From: Oscillatoriales cyanobacterium CG2_30_40_61
GTDB taxonomy: Bacteria > Cyanobacteriota > Cyanobacteriia > Cyanobacteriales > Microcoleaceae
Assembly: GCA_001873365.1 (NCBI GenBank)
Contig: MNYZ01000080.1
Coordinates: 34,470 to 98,469 of the forward strand
Direction of reading: 5' to 3'
Length of the DNA: 64,000 nt
The stretch's first letter is position 1. Each line of letters begins with the position of its first letter. The position numbers and the translations under genes are program-made. The notes under the pieces are model-generated. The model ran no database searches. It was not told the origin of the DNA and worked only from the letters and a program-made list of their open reading frames with translations. Below are positions 28,799-36,879 of this stretch, piece by piece.

Positions 28799-29209
28799 TT
28801 AAGGTGAACTTGCTAATAATTCTCCTGGGGATAAAATAGTAATGGGAGAGTTAATAAATCCTTGTAAATCACGGGTAACAATTGCATCTAAGTTTTCATT
28901 GATTGCACAAGCGAGTTGCACTGCATCTTCAAAATCATCTAAATTTAAAGCCAGTGCTGCTTTGAGAATATCTTGATTAACAGCACAAACTTCTAAAGTT
29001 AATAACAAGTCAGAAACATACTGTTTGCCAATTTGGGAATTGCTCTGTTTTTTGACAATATAAAAAATATCAGTTAATGTCGTTGCTGTTACATAACCGA
29101 TGATTTGACCGGATCGAATTGCCTGAAATAACCGATCAGCATCTTCAAAAAAGGGTATCCTAGCCAGTAAACTATCTAAAATAATATTAGTATCTAGTAA
29201 TATCCTCAT
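28799..29209 (-). CDS. PIN-domain ribonuclease toxin (VapC-like)
   Basis: A 136-residue PIN-fold protein. The first acidic residue lies in ILLDTNIILDSLL (Asp6), and the later cluster DDFEDAVQLACA (about 91-102) and IVTRDLQGF (about 110-118) supply the remaining acidic positions of the RNase site. Its ATG overlaps the stop of the upstream antitoxin gene by 4 bases (ATGA), a classic toxin-antitoxin arrangement. The RNA target is unknown. Confidence 0.85.
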   Translation of the reverse strand: MRILLDTNIILDSLLARIPFFEDADRLFQAIRSGQIIGYVTATTLTDIFYIVKKQSNSQIGKQYVSDLLLTLEVCAVNQDILKAALALNLDDFEDAVQLACAINENLDAIVTRDLQGFINSPITILSPGELLASSP

Positions 29210-29439
29210 TTGAGATACTTTTCCGTTAAACTTTCATCCTTTAATCTTTCTACATCTTCATCGGTTAATTCAACGTTATCCGTTTTTAAACTTCCCCGCA
29301 AACGTTCCCAAACTCCATCAGGAACATCAGGACGAGGACGCAATTCTTGAGACAGCGAATGAATAATAGACTCTACCAGTAATAACCGTTCATGAACGGG
29401 AAGTTGATAAGCGGCATTTTTTAATTCTTGTAAATCCAT
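29206..29439 (-). CDS. antitoxin of the PIN toxin pair
   Basis: A 77-residue acidic protein with an N-terminal helical block (LKNAAYQLPVHERLLLVESIIHSL), typical of the small addiction-module proteins paired with PIN or RelE toxins, and a charged C-terminus (DEDVERLKDESL) that probably wraps the toxin. It is translated first and overlaps the toxin start. Confidence 0.78.
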   Translation of the reverse strand: MDLQELKNAAYQLPVHERLLLVESIIHSLSQELRPRPDVPDGVWERLRGSLKTDNVELTDEDVERLKDESLTEKYLK

Positions 29440-29485
29440 GGTTAATTTTTCCTCTCTATTTCTTCAATTATATCTGATCTTATTA

Positions 29486-30709
29486 TTATTGGGTATCGGA
29501 CTTCAATAAATGCCAACATTCACTAGCGATCGCCCAATCTTCTTCTGTATGAACTACTAATACTTTCACCTGAGAATCTGCTGTTGAAATCTCTTGATCA
29601 ACCGGGTGAGAGGCATTTTTTTCTAAGTCTAATTTTAAGCCTAAAAACTCCCATCCTTGACAAGCAACTTCTCGAACTTTTTCCGCGTGTTCTCCGACTC
29701 CGGCGGTAAAAACTAAGGCATCTAAACCGCCTAAATTAGCTAACATTTGTCCGATTCCCATTTTTAAGTGATGAATATACATCTCAAAAGCCAGCTTTGC
29801 TTGAGCATTTCCAGCTTTCATTTCTGTTAAAATATATCGCAGATCGCCCGACTCCCCAACAATACCTTTTAACCCCGATTCCTTATTTAAAATTTGATTA
29901 ATTTGCTGAATATCATATTTATATTGACTGATTAAATATAATATAATAGATGGATCAATCGAACCGCTTCGGGTTCCCATCATTAATCCTTCTAGGGGGG
30001 TAAATCCCATAGTAGTATTAATACTAATTCCATCTTTAATAGCGGCTAAGGAACCTCCATTCCCTAAATGACAGGTAATTAATTTTAATAATTCTAAAGG
30101 TTTTCCTAAAATTTTTGCGGTTTTTTGAGCGCAATATTTATGGCTAGTTCCATGAAATCCATAGCGTTTGATTCCATCTTGAAAATATTGATAGGGAATG
30201 GGATAAACTGTGGCATAATCGGGCATGGTTCGGTGGAATGCGGTATCAAAAACCGCTACTTGCGGAACATTTCCTAATATGGTTTCTACAGCTTCAATTC
30301 CTTCTAAATGGGCGGGGTTATGGCTGGGAGCCAGGGGAATTAAATCTCTAATTGTTGACTTTACCTTTTGATCAATTAATGTTGCTTCTGAATAGTCTGA
30401 ACCTCCATGGACAACGCGATGACCAACTATTGTAATTTCTGAGAGATGATTTAAAACTTTTGTTTCTCCAGTAATTAGGGTGTTAAACATTTGGGCGATC
30501 GCATCTTGTTTAGACTTTAAATCTAAAGAATATTCTTGTTTCACCCCTGGAGTTTTAACAGTCATTAAACCCAATTGTGTTGAAGCTGTCCAATCAATAT
30601 TAGCTTCCCAAATCGGGTGTAAGGGATAGTTCGGTAATACTTGTTCTTTAATTTCATACAGACAACTTTTTTGAGAACTCGAACCCGCATTTAATACTAA
30701 GATTTTCAT
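29486..30709 (-). CDS. ackA: acetate kinase
   Basis: Acetate kinase interconverts acetyl phosphate plus ADP and acetate plus ATP. The 407-residue protein has all family signatures: KILVLNAGSSSQK at the N-terminus, VGHRVVHGG (about 95-103), AVFDTAFHRTMP (about 151-162), RYGFHGTSH (about 183-191), CHLGNGGS, GFTPLEGLMMGTRSGSIDP and FTAGVGEH near the end. The catalytic Asp is in FDTAFH. It is 73 bases downstream of a histidine-phosphatase gene and close to phosphoketolase, the source of acetyl phosphate. Confidence 0.96.
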   Translation of the reverse strand: MKILVLNAGSSSQKSCLYEIKEQVLPNYPLHPIWEANIDWTASTQLGLMTVKTPGVKQEYSLDLKSKQDAIAQMFNTLITGETKVLNHLSEITIVGHRVVHGGSDYSEATLIDQKVKSTIRDLIPLAPSHNPAHLEGIEAVETILGNVPQVAVFDTAFHRTMPDYATVYPIPYQYFQDGIKRYGFHGTSHKYCAQKTAKILGKPLELLKLITCHLGNGGSLAAIKDGISINTTMGFTPLEGLMMGTRSGSIDPSIILYLISQYKYDIQQINQILNKESGLKGIVGESGDLRYILTEMKAGNAQAKLAFEMYIHHLKMGIGQMLANLGGLDALVFTAGVGEHAEKVREVACQGWEFLGLKLDLEKNASHPVDQEISTADSQVKVLVVHTEEDWAIASECWHLLKSDTQ

Positions 30710-30782
30710 AGGATAAATTAAGTAAAATTGTGATGAGAACTTAATCTTTTGCGTGATTAAATTAATCTTTTAAATCCCTATT

Positions 30783-31421
30783 TTAAGTTCCAATAGAAGA
30801 CCGTAAAGTTTCATCTAAATGACAACGATCCGCTAAAGTATGTAATAACGGCCCGCGAGAAGATAATTCTACTACACTAACGGCTCCTGTCGGCATAGCA
30901 ATGCGATCGCGAAATCTACCAATATCAATTCCTAATAATTCACATAACATAATTCTAATCGTGGCTTTATGAGATACAATTAGAATATTACCCGATGGAT
31001 AACGTTCTTCAATTTCTTGAATTACCTGGGAAGAACGGCGAGCAATATCAATTCCTTTTTCGCCTCCGGTCGGTGCATTCCAACCCGGATCAGTTAACCA
31101 TCTAACATAATCATCATGGTGATTTTCATTAACGGTTTGGGGAAGTTTTCCTTCCCATTCTCCATAGGCAATTTCTTTTAAACCTTCTTGAAATTGCATT
31201 TCTAAACCCACTAGATCACACAAGGGTTTGGCCGTGGCAATAGTTCGTTTCATCGGACTGACAAAGGCTGCTGTCCAAGGTAAATTCTGATAAGATTGGG
31301 CAAATTTCTCGGCCATTTTTAAGCCATTTTCGGTTAATTCTGGATCTAAATTGCCACAATAACCCCCCTGTTGACTATAGGTGGTTTCTCCATGTCGTAA
31401 AAAATACAATGTAATAGTCAT
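30783..31421 (-). CDS. histidine phosphatase superfamily protein (phosphoglycerate mutase-like)
   Basis: A 212-residue enzyme with the RHG signature LRHGETTYSQQGGY (about 8-21), the arginine-containing SPMKRTIATAKP block (about 55-66), the acid residue in IAYGEWEG (about 84-91), and the second catalytic His in IVSHKATIRIML (about 147-158). It may be a phosphoglycerate mutase-like or sugar-phosphate phosphatase; the substrate is open. It is read toward acetate kinase, likely in one transcript, and divergent from phosphoketolase. Confidence 0.88.
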   Translation of the reverse strand: MTITLYFLRHGETTYSQQGGYCGNLDPELTENGLKMAEKFAQSYQNLPWTAAFVSPMKRTIATAKPLCDLVGLEMQFQEGLKEIAYGEWEGKLPQTVNENHHDDYVRWLTDPGWNAPTGGEKGIDIARRSSQVIQEIEERYPSGNILIVSHKATIRIMLCELLGIDIGRFRDRIAMPTGAVSVVELSSRGPLLHTLADRCHLDETLRSSIGT

Positions 31422-31453
31422 AATTTTAGTAAAATAATAGGATTGATCTGATC

Positions 31454-31765
31454 CCCCTAAATCCCCCTTAAAAAAGGGGGACTTTTAGTTCAGGTTCCCC
31501 CCTTAGAAAGGGGGGCTAGGGGGGATCTCTTTTGCCTTAAAAAAGGGGGACTTTTAGTTCAGGTTCCCCCCTTAGAAAGGTGGGCTAGGGGGGATCTCTT
31601 TTGCCTTAAAAAAGGGGGAATTTGAGTTCAGGTTCCCCCCTTAGAAAGGGGGGGCTAGGGGGGATCTCTTTTGCCTTAAAAAAGGGGGAATTTGAGTTCA
31701 GGTTCCCCCCTTAGAAAGGGGGGCTAGGGGGGATCTCTTTTGCCTTAAAAAAGGGGGAATTTGAG
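31454..31765. repeat. 69-bp tandem repeat array (CCTTAAAAAAGGGGG core)
   Basis: The word CCTTAAAAAAGGGGG recurs at 31466, 31535, 31604, 31674 and 31743, giving four full units of 69, 69, 70 and 69 bases. Each unit contains two self-complementary G/C-run hairpins (CCCCCCTTAGAAAGGGGGG and CCTTAAAAAAGG). It occupies half of the divergent spacer between the histidine-phosphatase and phosphoketolase genes. There are no unique spacers, so it is not CRISPR. Confidence 0.9.
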
Positions 31766-32031
31766 TTTCAGTTAGCTTAACATATCAGATTCTCAGAAAA
31801 TCCTTAACTTTTCAGAATTTAATCTTAATCTTCTGTTAATGTTTCTGATCTGCGATCAAATCTTAAAAAAATAGGAAGAATAAAAATATAATATCTCTAA
31901 ATTCAAAACCCGTGCTACCATTTAAAGCAATTTTGACCTGAGAGTATCGCTCAAACAGCAAACAGCCGTTTAAGAATATCTGATGATCTCAAGCGTTGAA
32001 AAACCAAAACCCTTTATAAGAGTCAGGACTT
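31766..32031 (+). other. phosphoketolase upstream region
   Basis: About 270 bases between the repeat array and the xfp start. It is AT-rich and must contain the xfp promoter; I cannot single out a convincing -10/-35 pair. No open frame of note. Confidence 0.35.
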
Positions 32032-34440
32032 ATGGTATCTGCACCAGATAGACCCATGGAGACGAGTAACCCTCTGAGTGAGGGCGAACTGCGTAAGATT
32101 AACGCCTACTGGCGAGCTTGTAATTATCTAGCCGTTGGGATGATTTATCTGCGGGAAAATCCCCTATTAAAAGAAACCCTAAAACCTTCCGACGTTAAGC
32201 ATAGATTATTAGGACATTGGGGTTCGAGTCCGGGGTTGAGCTTTATCTACATTCACCTCAACCGACTGATTAAAAAATATGACCTGGATGTGATTTATCT
32301 CGCTGGCCCAGGTCACGGTGCACCCGGAGTCCTGGCTCCAGTTTACCTAGAAGGAACCTACTCGGAAATTTACCCCAATATCAGCGAAGACGCCGAGGGG
32401 ATGCAAAAATTCTTTAAACAGTTTTCGTTTCCCGGCGGAATTGGTAGTCACTGTACCCCGGAAACCCCCGGTTCCATCCATGAAGGCGGGGAGTTAGGCT
32501 ATAGTTTATCCCACGCCTACGGTTCTGTCTTTGATAACCCCGGTTTAATCTCCGTTTGTGTGGTGGGAGACGGAGAAGCCGAAACCGGAGCCTTAGCTAC
32601 CGCTTGGCATTCTAACAAATTTCTCAACCCGATTCGAGATGGGGCGGTGTTACCCATTTTACATTTGAATGGGTATAAAATTGCTAACCCTACTGTTTTA
32701 TCGCGGATTAGCCATGAGGAATTGGAAGCCTTATTTAAAGGTTATGGTTATAAACCCTATTTTGTCGAAGGGTCTGACCCCGCCTTGATGCACCAAAAAA
32801 TGGCAGCTATCCTAGAAACGGTCATTGCCGAAATTAAGGCCATTCAAGCCGAAGCTCGGTCAACGGCAGTGGCTAAACGTCCTCTGTGGCCAATGATTGT
32901 CTTGCGGAGTCCCAAAGGCTGGACTGGCCCGGCGGAGGTCGATGGTCATAAGGTGGAAGGGTTCTGGCGGGCGCACCAAGTCCCCATGGCCGATGTCACC
33001 AGCAACCCCGCCCATCTCCAGGTGTTAGAAGATTGGATGCGGAGTTATAAGCCCGAAGAACTGTTTGACGAACATGGCCGTTTAATTCCTGAACTGAAGG
33101 CTTTGGCTCCCCAAGGCACAAAGCGGATGAGTGCCAGTCCCCATGCTAACGGTGGTGTGCTGCGCAAAGACCTACGGTTGCCAGATTTTCGGGACTATGG
33201 TGTTCCGGTGGAATACCCGGGTAAGTCAGGGGTGGAAAATACCAAACCCCTGGGGAATTTCCTGCGGGATGTGATGGGGAATAATCTGCAAAATTTCCGC
33301 GTATTTGGCCCCGACGAAACCGCTTCTAATCGTTTAAGTGCGATATATGAAGTTAGTAAAAAAACTTGGATGGGGGACTTTTTCCCCGAAGATTTAGATG
33401 GCGGTGAACTGGCAACCGATGGCCGGGTGATGGAAATTCTGAGTGAGCATACCTTAGAAGGCTGGTTAGAAGGCTATTTACTCACCGGACGCCATGGATT
33501 TTTCCATACTTATGAAGCCTTTGCTCATGTGATTGATTCGATGTTCAACCAACACGCGAAATGGTTGGATATTTGCCGAAATGAAGTGTCTTGGCGATCG
33601 CCGATTTCTTCCTTGAATATTCTCCTATCTTCAACGGTTTGGCGTCAAGATCATAACGGGTTTAGTCATCAAGACCCAGGCTTTTTAGATGTGGTGACAA
33701 ATAAAAGTGCCAGTGTCACCCGGATTTATTTACCCCCCGATGCGAACTGTTTATTATCCGTTGCCGATCATTGTTTAAAGAGTACCAATTATATCAATGT
33801 GATTGTGGCAGATAAACAGAAACATCTGCAATTTTTAACTATGGATGAGGCGATTAAACATTGTACCAAAGGGATTGGGATTTGGGAATGGGCCAGCAGT
33901 GATGATTGTGGAAAAGATCCTGATATTCCTGATGTAATTATGGCGGGTTGTGGGGATGTGGCAACGATGGAATCTCTCGCAGCTACGGCTATTTTACGGG
34001 AGGAAATTCCTGATTTGAAAGTTCGATTTATTAACGTGGTGGATTTATTTAAGTTACAACCGGATACGGAACATCCCCACGGGTTATCCGACCGAGATTT
34101 TAATAGTTTGTTTACCACAGATAAACCGATTATTTTTAATTTCCATGGCTATCCTTGGTTAATTCACAAGTTAGCCTATCGTCGCAAAAATCACGCGAAT
34201 ATGCACGTTAGAGGCTACAAAGAGAAGGGGAATATTAATACTCCCTTGGAGTTGGCTATTAACAACCAAGTTGACCGTTTTAATTTGGTTATAGACGTAA
34301 TTGACCGAGTTCCTAAATTGGGTTCGGCGGCAGCCTATGTCCGAGAAAGGATGAAAAATGCGATCATCGAAAATGTCAATTATGCCCATGAGCATGGCAT
34401 TGACAAAGATGAAATTGTAAATTGGAAATGGCCGTTTTAA
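32032..34440 (+). CDS. xfp: phosphoketolase (xylulose 5-phosphate / fructose 6-phosphate)
   Basis: Phosphoketolase is a thiamine-diphosphate enzyme that splits xylulose 5-phosphate or fructose 6-phosphate with phosphate into acetyl phosphate and an aldose phosphate. The 802-residue protein starts near [18 protein letters not shown] sequence ([13 protein letters not shown]), has [12 protein letters not shown] (about 92-103), [21 protein letters not shown] (signature 1), the TDP motif [13 protein letters not shown] with SNKFLNP downstream, and the C-terminal [12 protein letters not shown] region. Length is normal for the family. ackA lies on the other side of the spacer, and tal and a phosphorylase-like gene follow, so the region handles fermentative and mixotrophic carbon flow. 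Confidence 0.96.
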   Translation: MVSAPDRPMETSNPLSEGELRKINAYWRACNYLAVGMIYLRENPLLKETLKPSDVKHRLLGHWGSSPGLSFIYIHLNRLIKKYDLDVIYLAGPGHGAPGVLAPVYLEGTYSEIYPNISEDAEGMQKFFKQFSFPGGIGSHCTPETPGSIHEGGELGYSLSHAYGSVFDNPGLISVCVVGDGEAETGALATAWHSNKFLNPIRDGAVLPILHLNGYKIANPTVLSRISHEELEALFKGYGYKPYFVEGSDPALMHQKMAAILETVIAEIKAIQAEARSTAVAKRPLWPMIVLRSPKGWTGPAEVDGHKVEGFWRAHQVPMADVTSNPAHLQVLEDWMRSYKPEELFDEHGRLIPELKALAPQGTKRMSASPHANGGVLRKDLRLPDFRDYGVPVEYPGKSGVENTKPLGNFLRDVMGNNLQNFRVFGPDETASNRLSAIYEVSKKTWMGDFFPEDLDGGELATDGRVMEILSEHTLEGWLEGYLLTGRHGFFHTYEAFAHVIDSMFNQHAKWLDICRNEVSWRSPISSLNILLSSTVWRQDHNGFSHQDPGFLDVVTNKSASVTRIYLPPDANCLLSVADHCLKSTNYINVIVADKQKHLQFLTMDEAIKHCTKGIGIWEWASSDDCGKDPDIPDVIMAGCGDVATMESLAATAILREEIPDLKVRFINVVDLFKLQPDTEHPHGLSDRDFNSLFTTDKPIIFNFHGYPWLIHKLAYRRKNHANMHVRGYKEKGNINTPLELAINNQVDRFNLVIDVIDRVPKLGSAAAYVRERMKNAIIENVNYAHEHGIDKDEIVNWKWPF

Positions 34441-34770
34441 ATTCCTAGAAACCGGGTTTCTTTCTTAGATGTATTGTATCCCATCAATATATCTCCAGAA
34501 ACCCGGTTTCTGGTAGTCTGCGCTTAGTTGTTAGAAACCGGGTTTCTCTGGTAGATTTGTTGTGAGAAATCAGGATAACTTCAGAAACCCGGTTTCTGGT
34601 AGTCTGCGCTTAGTTGTTAGAAACCGGGTTTCTCTGGTAGATTTGTTGTGAGAAATCAGGATAACTTCAGAAACCCGGTTTCTGGTAGCCAGCACTGAGT
34701 TGTTAGAAACCGGGTTTTTCTAGTAGATTTGTTGTAAGAAATCAGGATAACTTCAGAAACCCGGTTTCTT
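34441..34770. repeat. 86-bp tandem repeat array of AGAAACCGGGTTTCT palindromes
   Basis: The word GTAGTCTGCG or its variant recurs at 34513, 34599 and 34685, an exact 86-base period. Each unit carries two inverted copies of AGAAACCGGGTTTCT flanking GGATAACTTC. At least seven palindromes lie in 330 bases directly after the xfp stop. They could form a row of hairpins in the 3' untranslated region. Confidence 0.88.
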
Positions 34771-34905
34771 GATGCCATTTTTATAAATGAGAACTAAAAC
34801 CGATAATATATTCCTTGAGAAAGATGTTAAATTAATATTTTTTATTAGGAGCTAAAAAGCGATTGTGTGCTAAACTGTTCCTGACAAATTTTATATTGAT
34901 TTACG

Positions 34906-35403
34906 ATGAGTGATTTAATTGCGATCGCCTACGATGACGAATATAAAGCCGAAGAAGTCCGTCTGACTTTGATTAAATTACAAAAAGAACATTTAATCGA
35001 ATTAGAAGACGCGGCGGTGATCGTCAAAAATGCTGAAGGAAAAATTAAACTCAAACAAGCTGTTGATTTAACCACTGCGGGTGCAGTTAGTGGCGGGTTT
35101 TGGGGTCTATTAATTGGAACCTTATTCCTTAGCCCCCTGTTAGGTGCCGCCGTGGGAGCCGCTGCTGGAGCCGCCAGTGGTGCATTAAGTGATATTGGGG
35201 TGGATGATAAATTCATGAAATCCCTAGGGGAAACCTTACAACCGAAAACCTCTGCCCTGTTTGTTTTAGTGCGGAAAGTCACTCCCGATAAAGTCTTAGA
35301 AGAAATCGCTCCCTATGGGGGAACAGTGTTAAGAACTTCTTTAACTAAAGATGAAGAAGCTCAATTACAAGAAGTTCTGAGTACCCGAGGTGTGACGGTT
35401 TAA
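34906..35403 (+). CDS. DUF1269 membrane-associated protein
   Basis: A 165-residue protein of the DUF1269 family: an N-terminal alpha/beta part (DLIAIAYDDEYKAEEVRLTL, about 3-22), a central Gly/Ala-rich hydrophobic hairpin (GGFWGLLIGTLFLSPLLGAAVGAAAGAASGALSD split over about 64-97) and a second soluble part with SALFVLVRKVTPDKVLEE. The family often appears in stress-related contexts but has no assigned activity. It is preceded by the hairpin array and followed by a terminator-like hairpin. Confidence 0.85.
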   Translation: MSDLIAIAYDDEYKAEEVRLTLIKLQKEHLIELEDAAVIVKNAEGKIKLKQAVDLTTAGAVSGGFWGLLIGTLFLSPLLGAAVGAAAGAASGALSDIGVDDKFMKSLGETLQPKTSALFVLVRKVTPDKVLEEIAPYGGTVLRTSLTKDEEAQLQEVLSTRGVTV

Positions 35404-35474
35404 TTCATTTTTTTAATCCTATTTGATCGGATTAAATTCAAGGGTTAATAGGTAGAATTATCAAAAAAATTTTG

Positions 35475-35510
35475 ATGGGTGTGTGGCCGCTGGGTGACGC
35501 ACCCATTTTT
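35475..35510 (+). terminator. candidate intrinsic terminator
   Basis: Stem ATGGGTG / CACCCAT with a 19-base loop, followed by TTTTT, 71 bases after the DUF1269 stop. Confidence 0.55.
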
Positions 35511-35589
35511 CAGTCATCAATAATTAGTAATCAGTACAAATTTGCTATACTCTGTTGTGATTAGCGACCTAAATAGAGGACGGAAAACA

Positions 35590-36768
35590 ATGGGACAAAC
35601 TCTACTCGAACAACTACGGGAAATCACCGTTGTCGTGGCGGACACTGGAGATATCCAAGCCATTGAGATGTATACCCCCAGAGATGCAACCACCAACCCA
35701 TCCTTAATTACTGCCGCTGCCCAAATGCCCAAATATGAGGCAATTGTGGATGATACCCTCAAAAAAGCCCGTCAGGATCTGGGGGGAAGTGCTTTGCCTG
35801 CTGAAGTGGCAAATTTAGCTTTTGAAAGGTTAGCTGTTGCTTTTGGATTAAAGATATTAGCTATTATTCCGGGGCGCGTATCCACGGAAGTTGATGCTCG
35901 CTTATCCTACGATACCGAAACTACCATTGCTAAAGGTCGTTATATTATCGAGCAATACGAAGCGGCTGGGATTTCCCGCGATCGCATTTTAATTAAAATT
36001 GCCTCCACTTGGGAAGGGATTAAAGCCGCCGAAGTCCTAGAAAAAGAAGGAATTCATTGTAATTTAACCCTATTATTTGGCCTTCATCAAGCGATCGCTT
36101 GTGCCGAAGCTGGAGCTACCTTAATTTCTCCCTTTGTTGGTCGGATTTTAGATTGGTACAAAAAAGACACCGGACGAGATTCCTACCCCCCGGAAGCAGA
36201 CCCCGGCGTTTTATCCGTCACCCAAATTTATAACTATTATAAAAAATTTGGTTATCAAACAGAAGTGATGGGGGCTAGTTTCCGTAGTATTGGCGAAATT
36301 ACTGAGTTAGCCGGGTGTGATTTATTGACTATTTCTCCCGGTCTCTTAGAAGAATTACAATCAACAATTGCCGACCTTCCCCGCAAACTTAATCCCGAAA
36401 CCGCCGCCAGTTTAGACCTGGAAAAAATCTCCATTGATCAAGATACCTTTAACCGAATGCACGCCGCTGATCGGATGGCTTCGGAAAAATTAGAAGAAGG
36501 AATTAAAGGGTTTTCTAAAGCTTTAGAAGCCTTGGAAAAATTCTTAGCTGAACGTCTAGCTCGTTTAGAGGGAGAAGAAGTAATTAGTCATGCGGCTGAA
36601 GATATTTTCCGCGCCTATGATTTAGATGGAGATGGCTATATTACCCGGGAAGAATGGTCAGGAACAGACGCGGTATTTGATGCCCTTGATCAAGATAATG
36701 ATGGTCAAATTACTGCCGAAGAAATGGCCGCTGGACTGGGTGTATCCTTCCATTTAGCAACGGTTTAA
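35590..36768 (+). CDS. tal: transaldolase with C-terminal EF-hand pair
   Basis: Transaldolase moves a dihydroxyacetone unit between sugar phosphates of the pentose phosphate pathway. From the ATG at 35590 ([12 protein letters not shown], with AGAGGA upstream) it has 392 residues; an in-frame start at 35542 would add an unlikely leader. The barrel carries [12 protein letters not shown] (about 31-42), the Schiff-base lysine in [13 protein letters not shown] (about 130-142), and [12 protein letters not shown]. After about residue 340 two calcium-binding EF loops follow, [12 protein letters not shown] and [12 protein letters not shown], both with complete acidic ligand sets. This fusion is known in cyanobacteria and suggests calcium control. 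Confidence 0.94.
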   Translation: MGQTLLEQLREITVVVADTGDIQAIEMYTPRDATTNPSLITAAAQMPKYEAIVDDTLKKARQDLGGSALPAEVANLAFERLAVAFGLKILAIIPGRVSTEVDARLSYDTETTIAKGRYIIEQYEAAGISRDRILIKIASTWEGIKAAEVLEKEGIHCNLTLLFGLHQAIACAEAGATLISPFVGRILDWYKKDTGRDSYPPEADPGVLSVTQIYNYYKKFGYQTEVMGASFRSIGEITELAGCDLLTISPGLLEELQSTIADLPRKLNPETAASLDLEKISIDQDTFNRMHAADRMASEKLEEGIKGFSKALEALEKFLAERLARLEGEEVISHAAEDIFRAYDLDGDGYITREEWSGTDAVFDALDQDNDGQITAEEMAAGLGVSFHLATV

Positions 36769-36793
36769 ATACCCAAAACTTGAAGTAAAACCG

Positions 36794-36819
36794 TAGAGAC
36801 GTGCCACGGCGCGTCTCTA
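36794..36819. repeat. TAGAGACG / CGTCTCTA inverted repeat
   Basis: An 8-base stem with a 10-base loop between tal and the phosphorylase-like gene. It resembles a dispersed cyanobacterial palindrome; there is no T run, so terminator function is unsure. Confidence 0.5.
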
Positions 36820-36879
36820 TACTGTATGTTTGATTAAAGTTAAACAATTTCTGCCCTCACGGGTAATAATTTTACTAAT

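Noticed and set aside
31454..31765. Regular repeats that look like a CRISPR array
   Set aside because: Units are contiguous and identical with no unique spacers, and no cas gene is present. The same holds for the 86-bp array at 34.4-34.8 kb.
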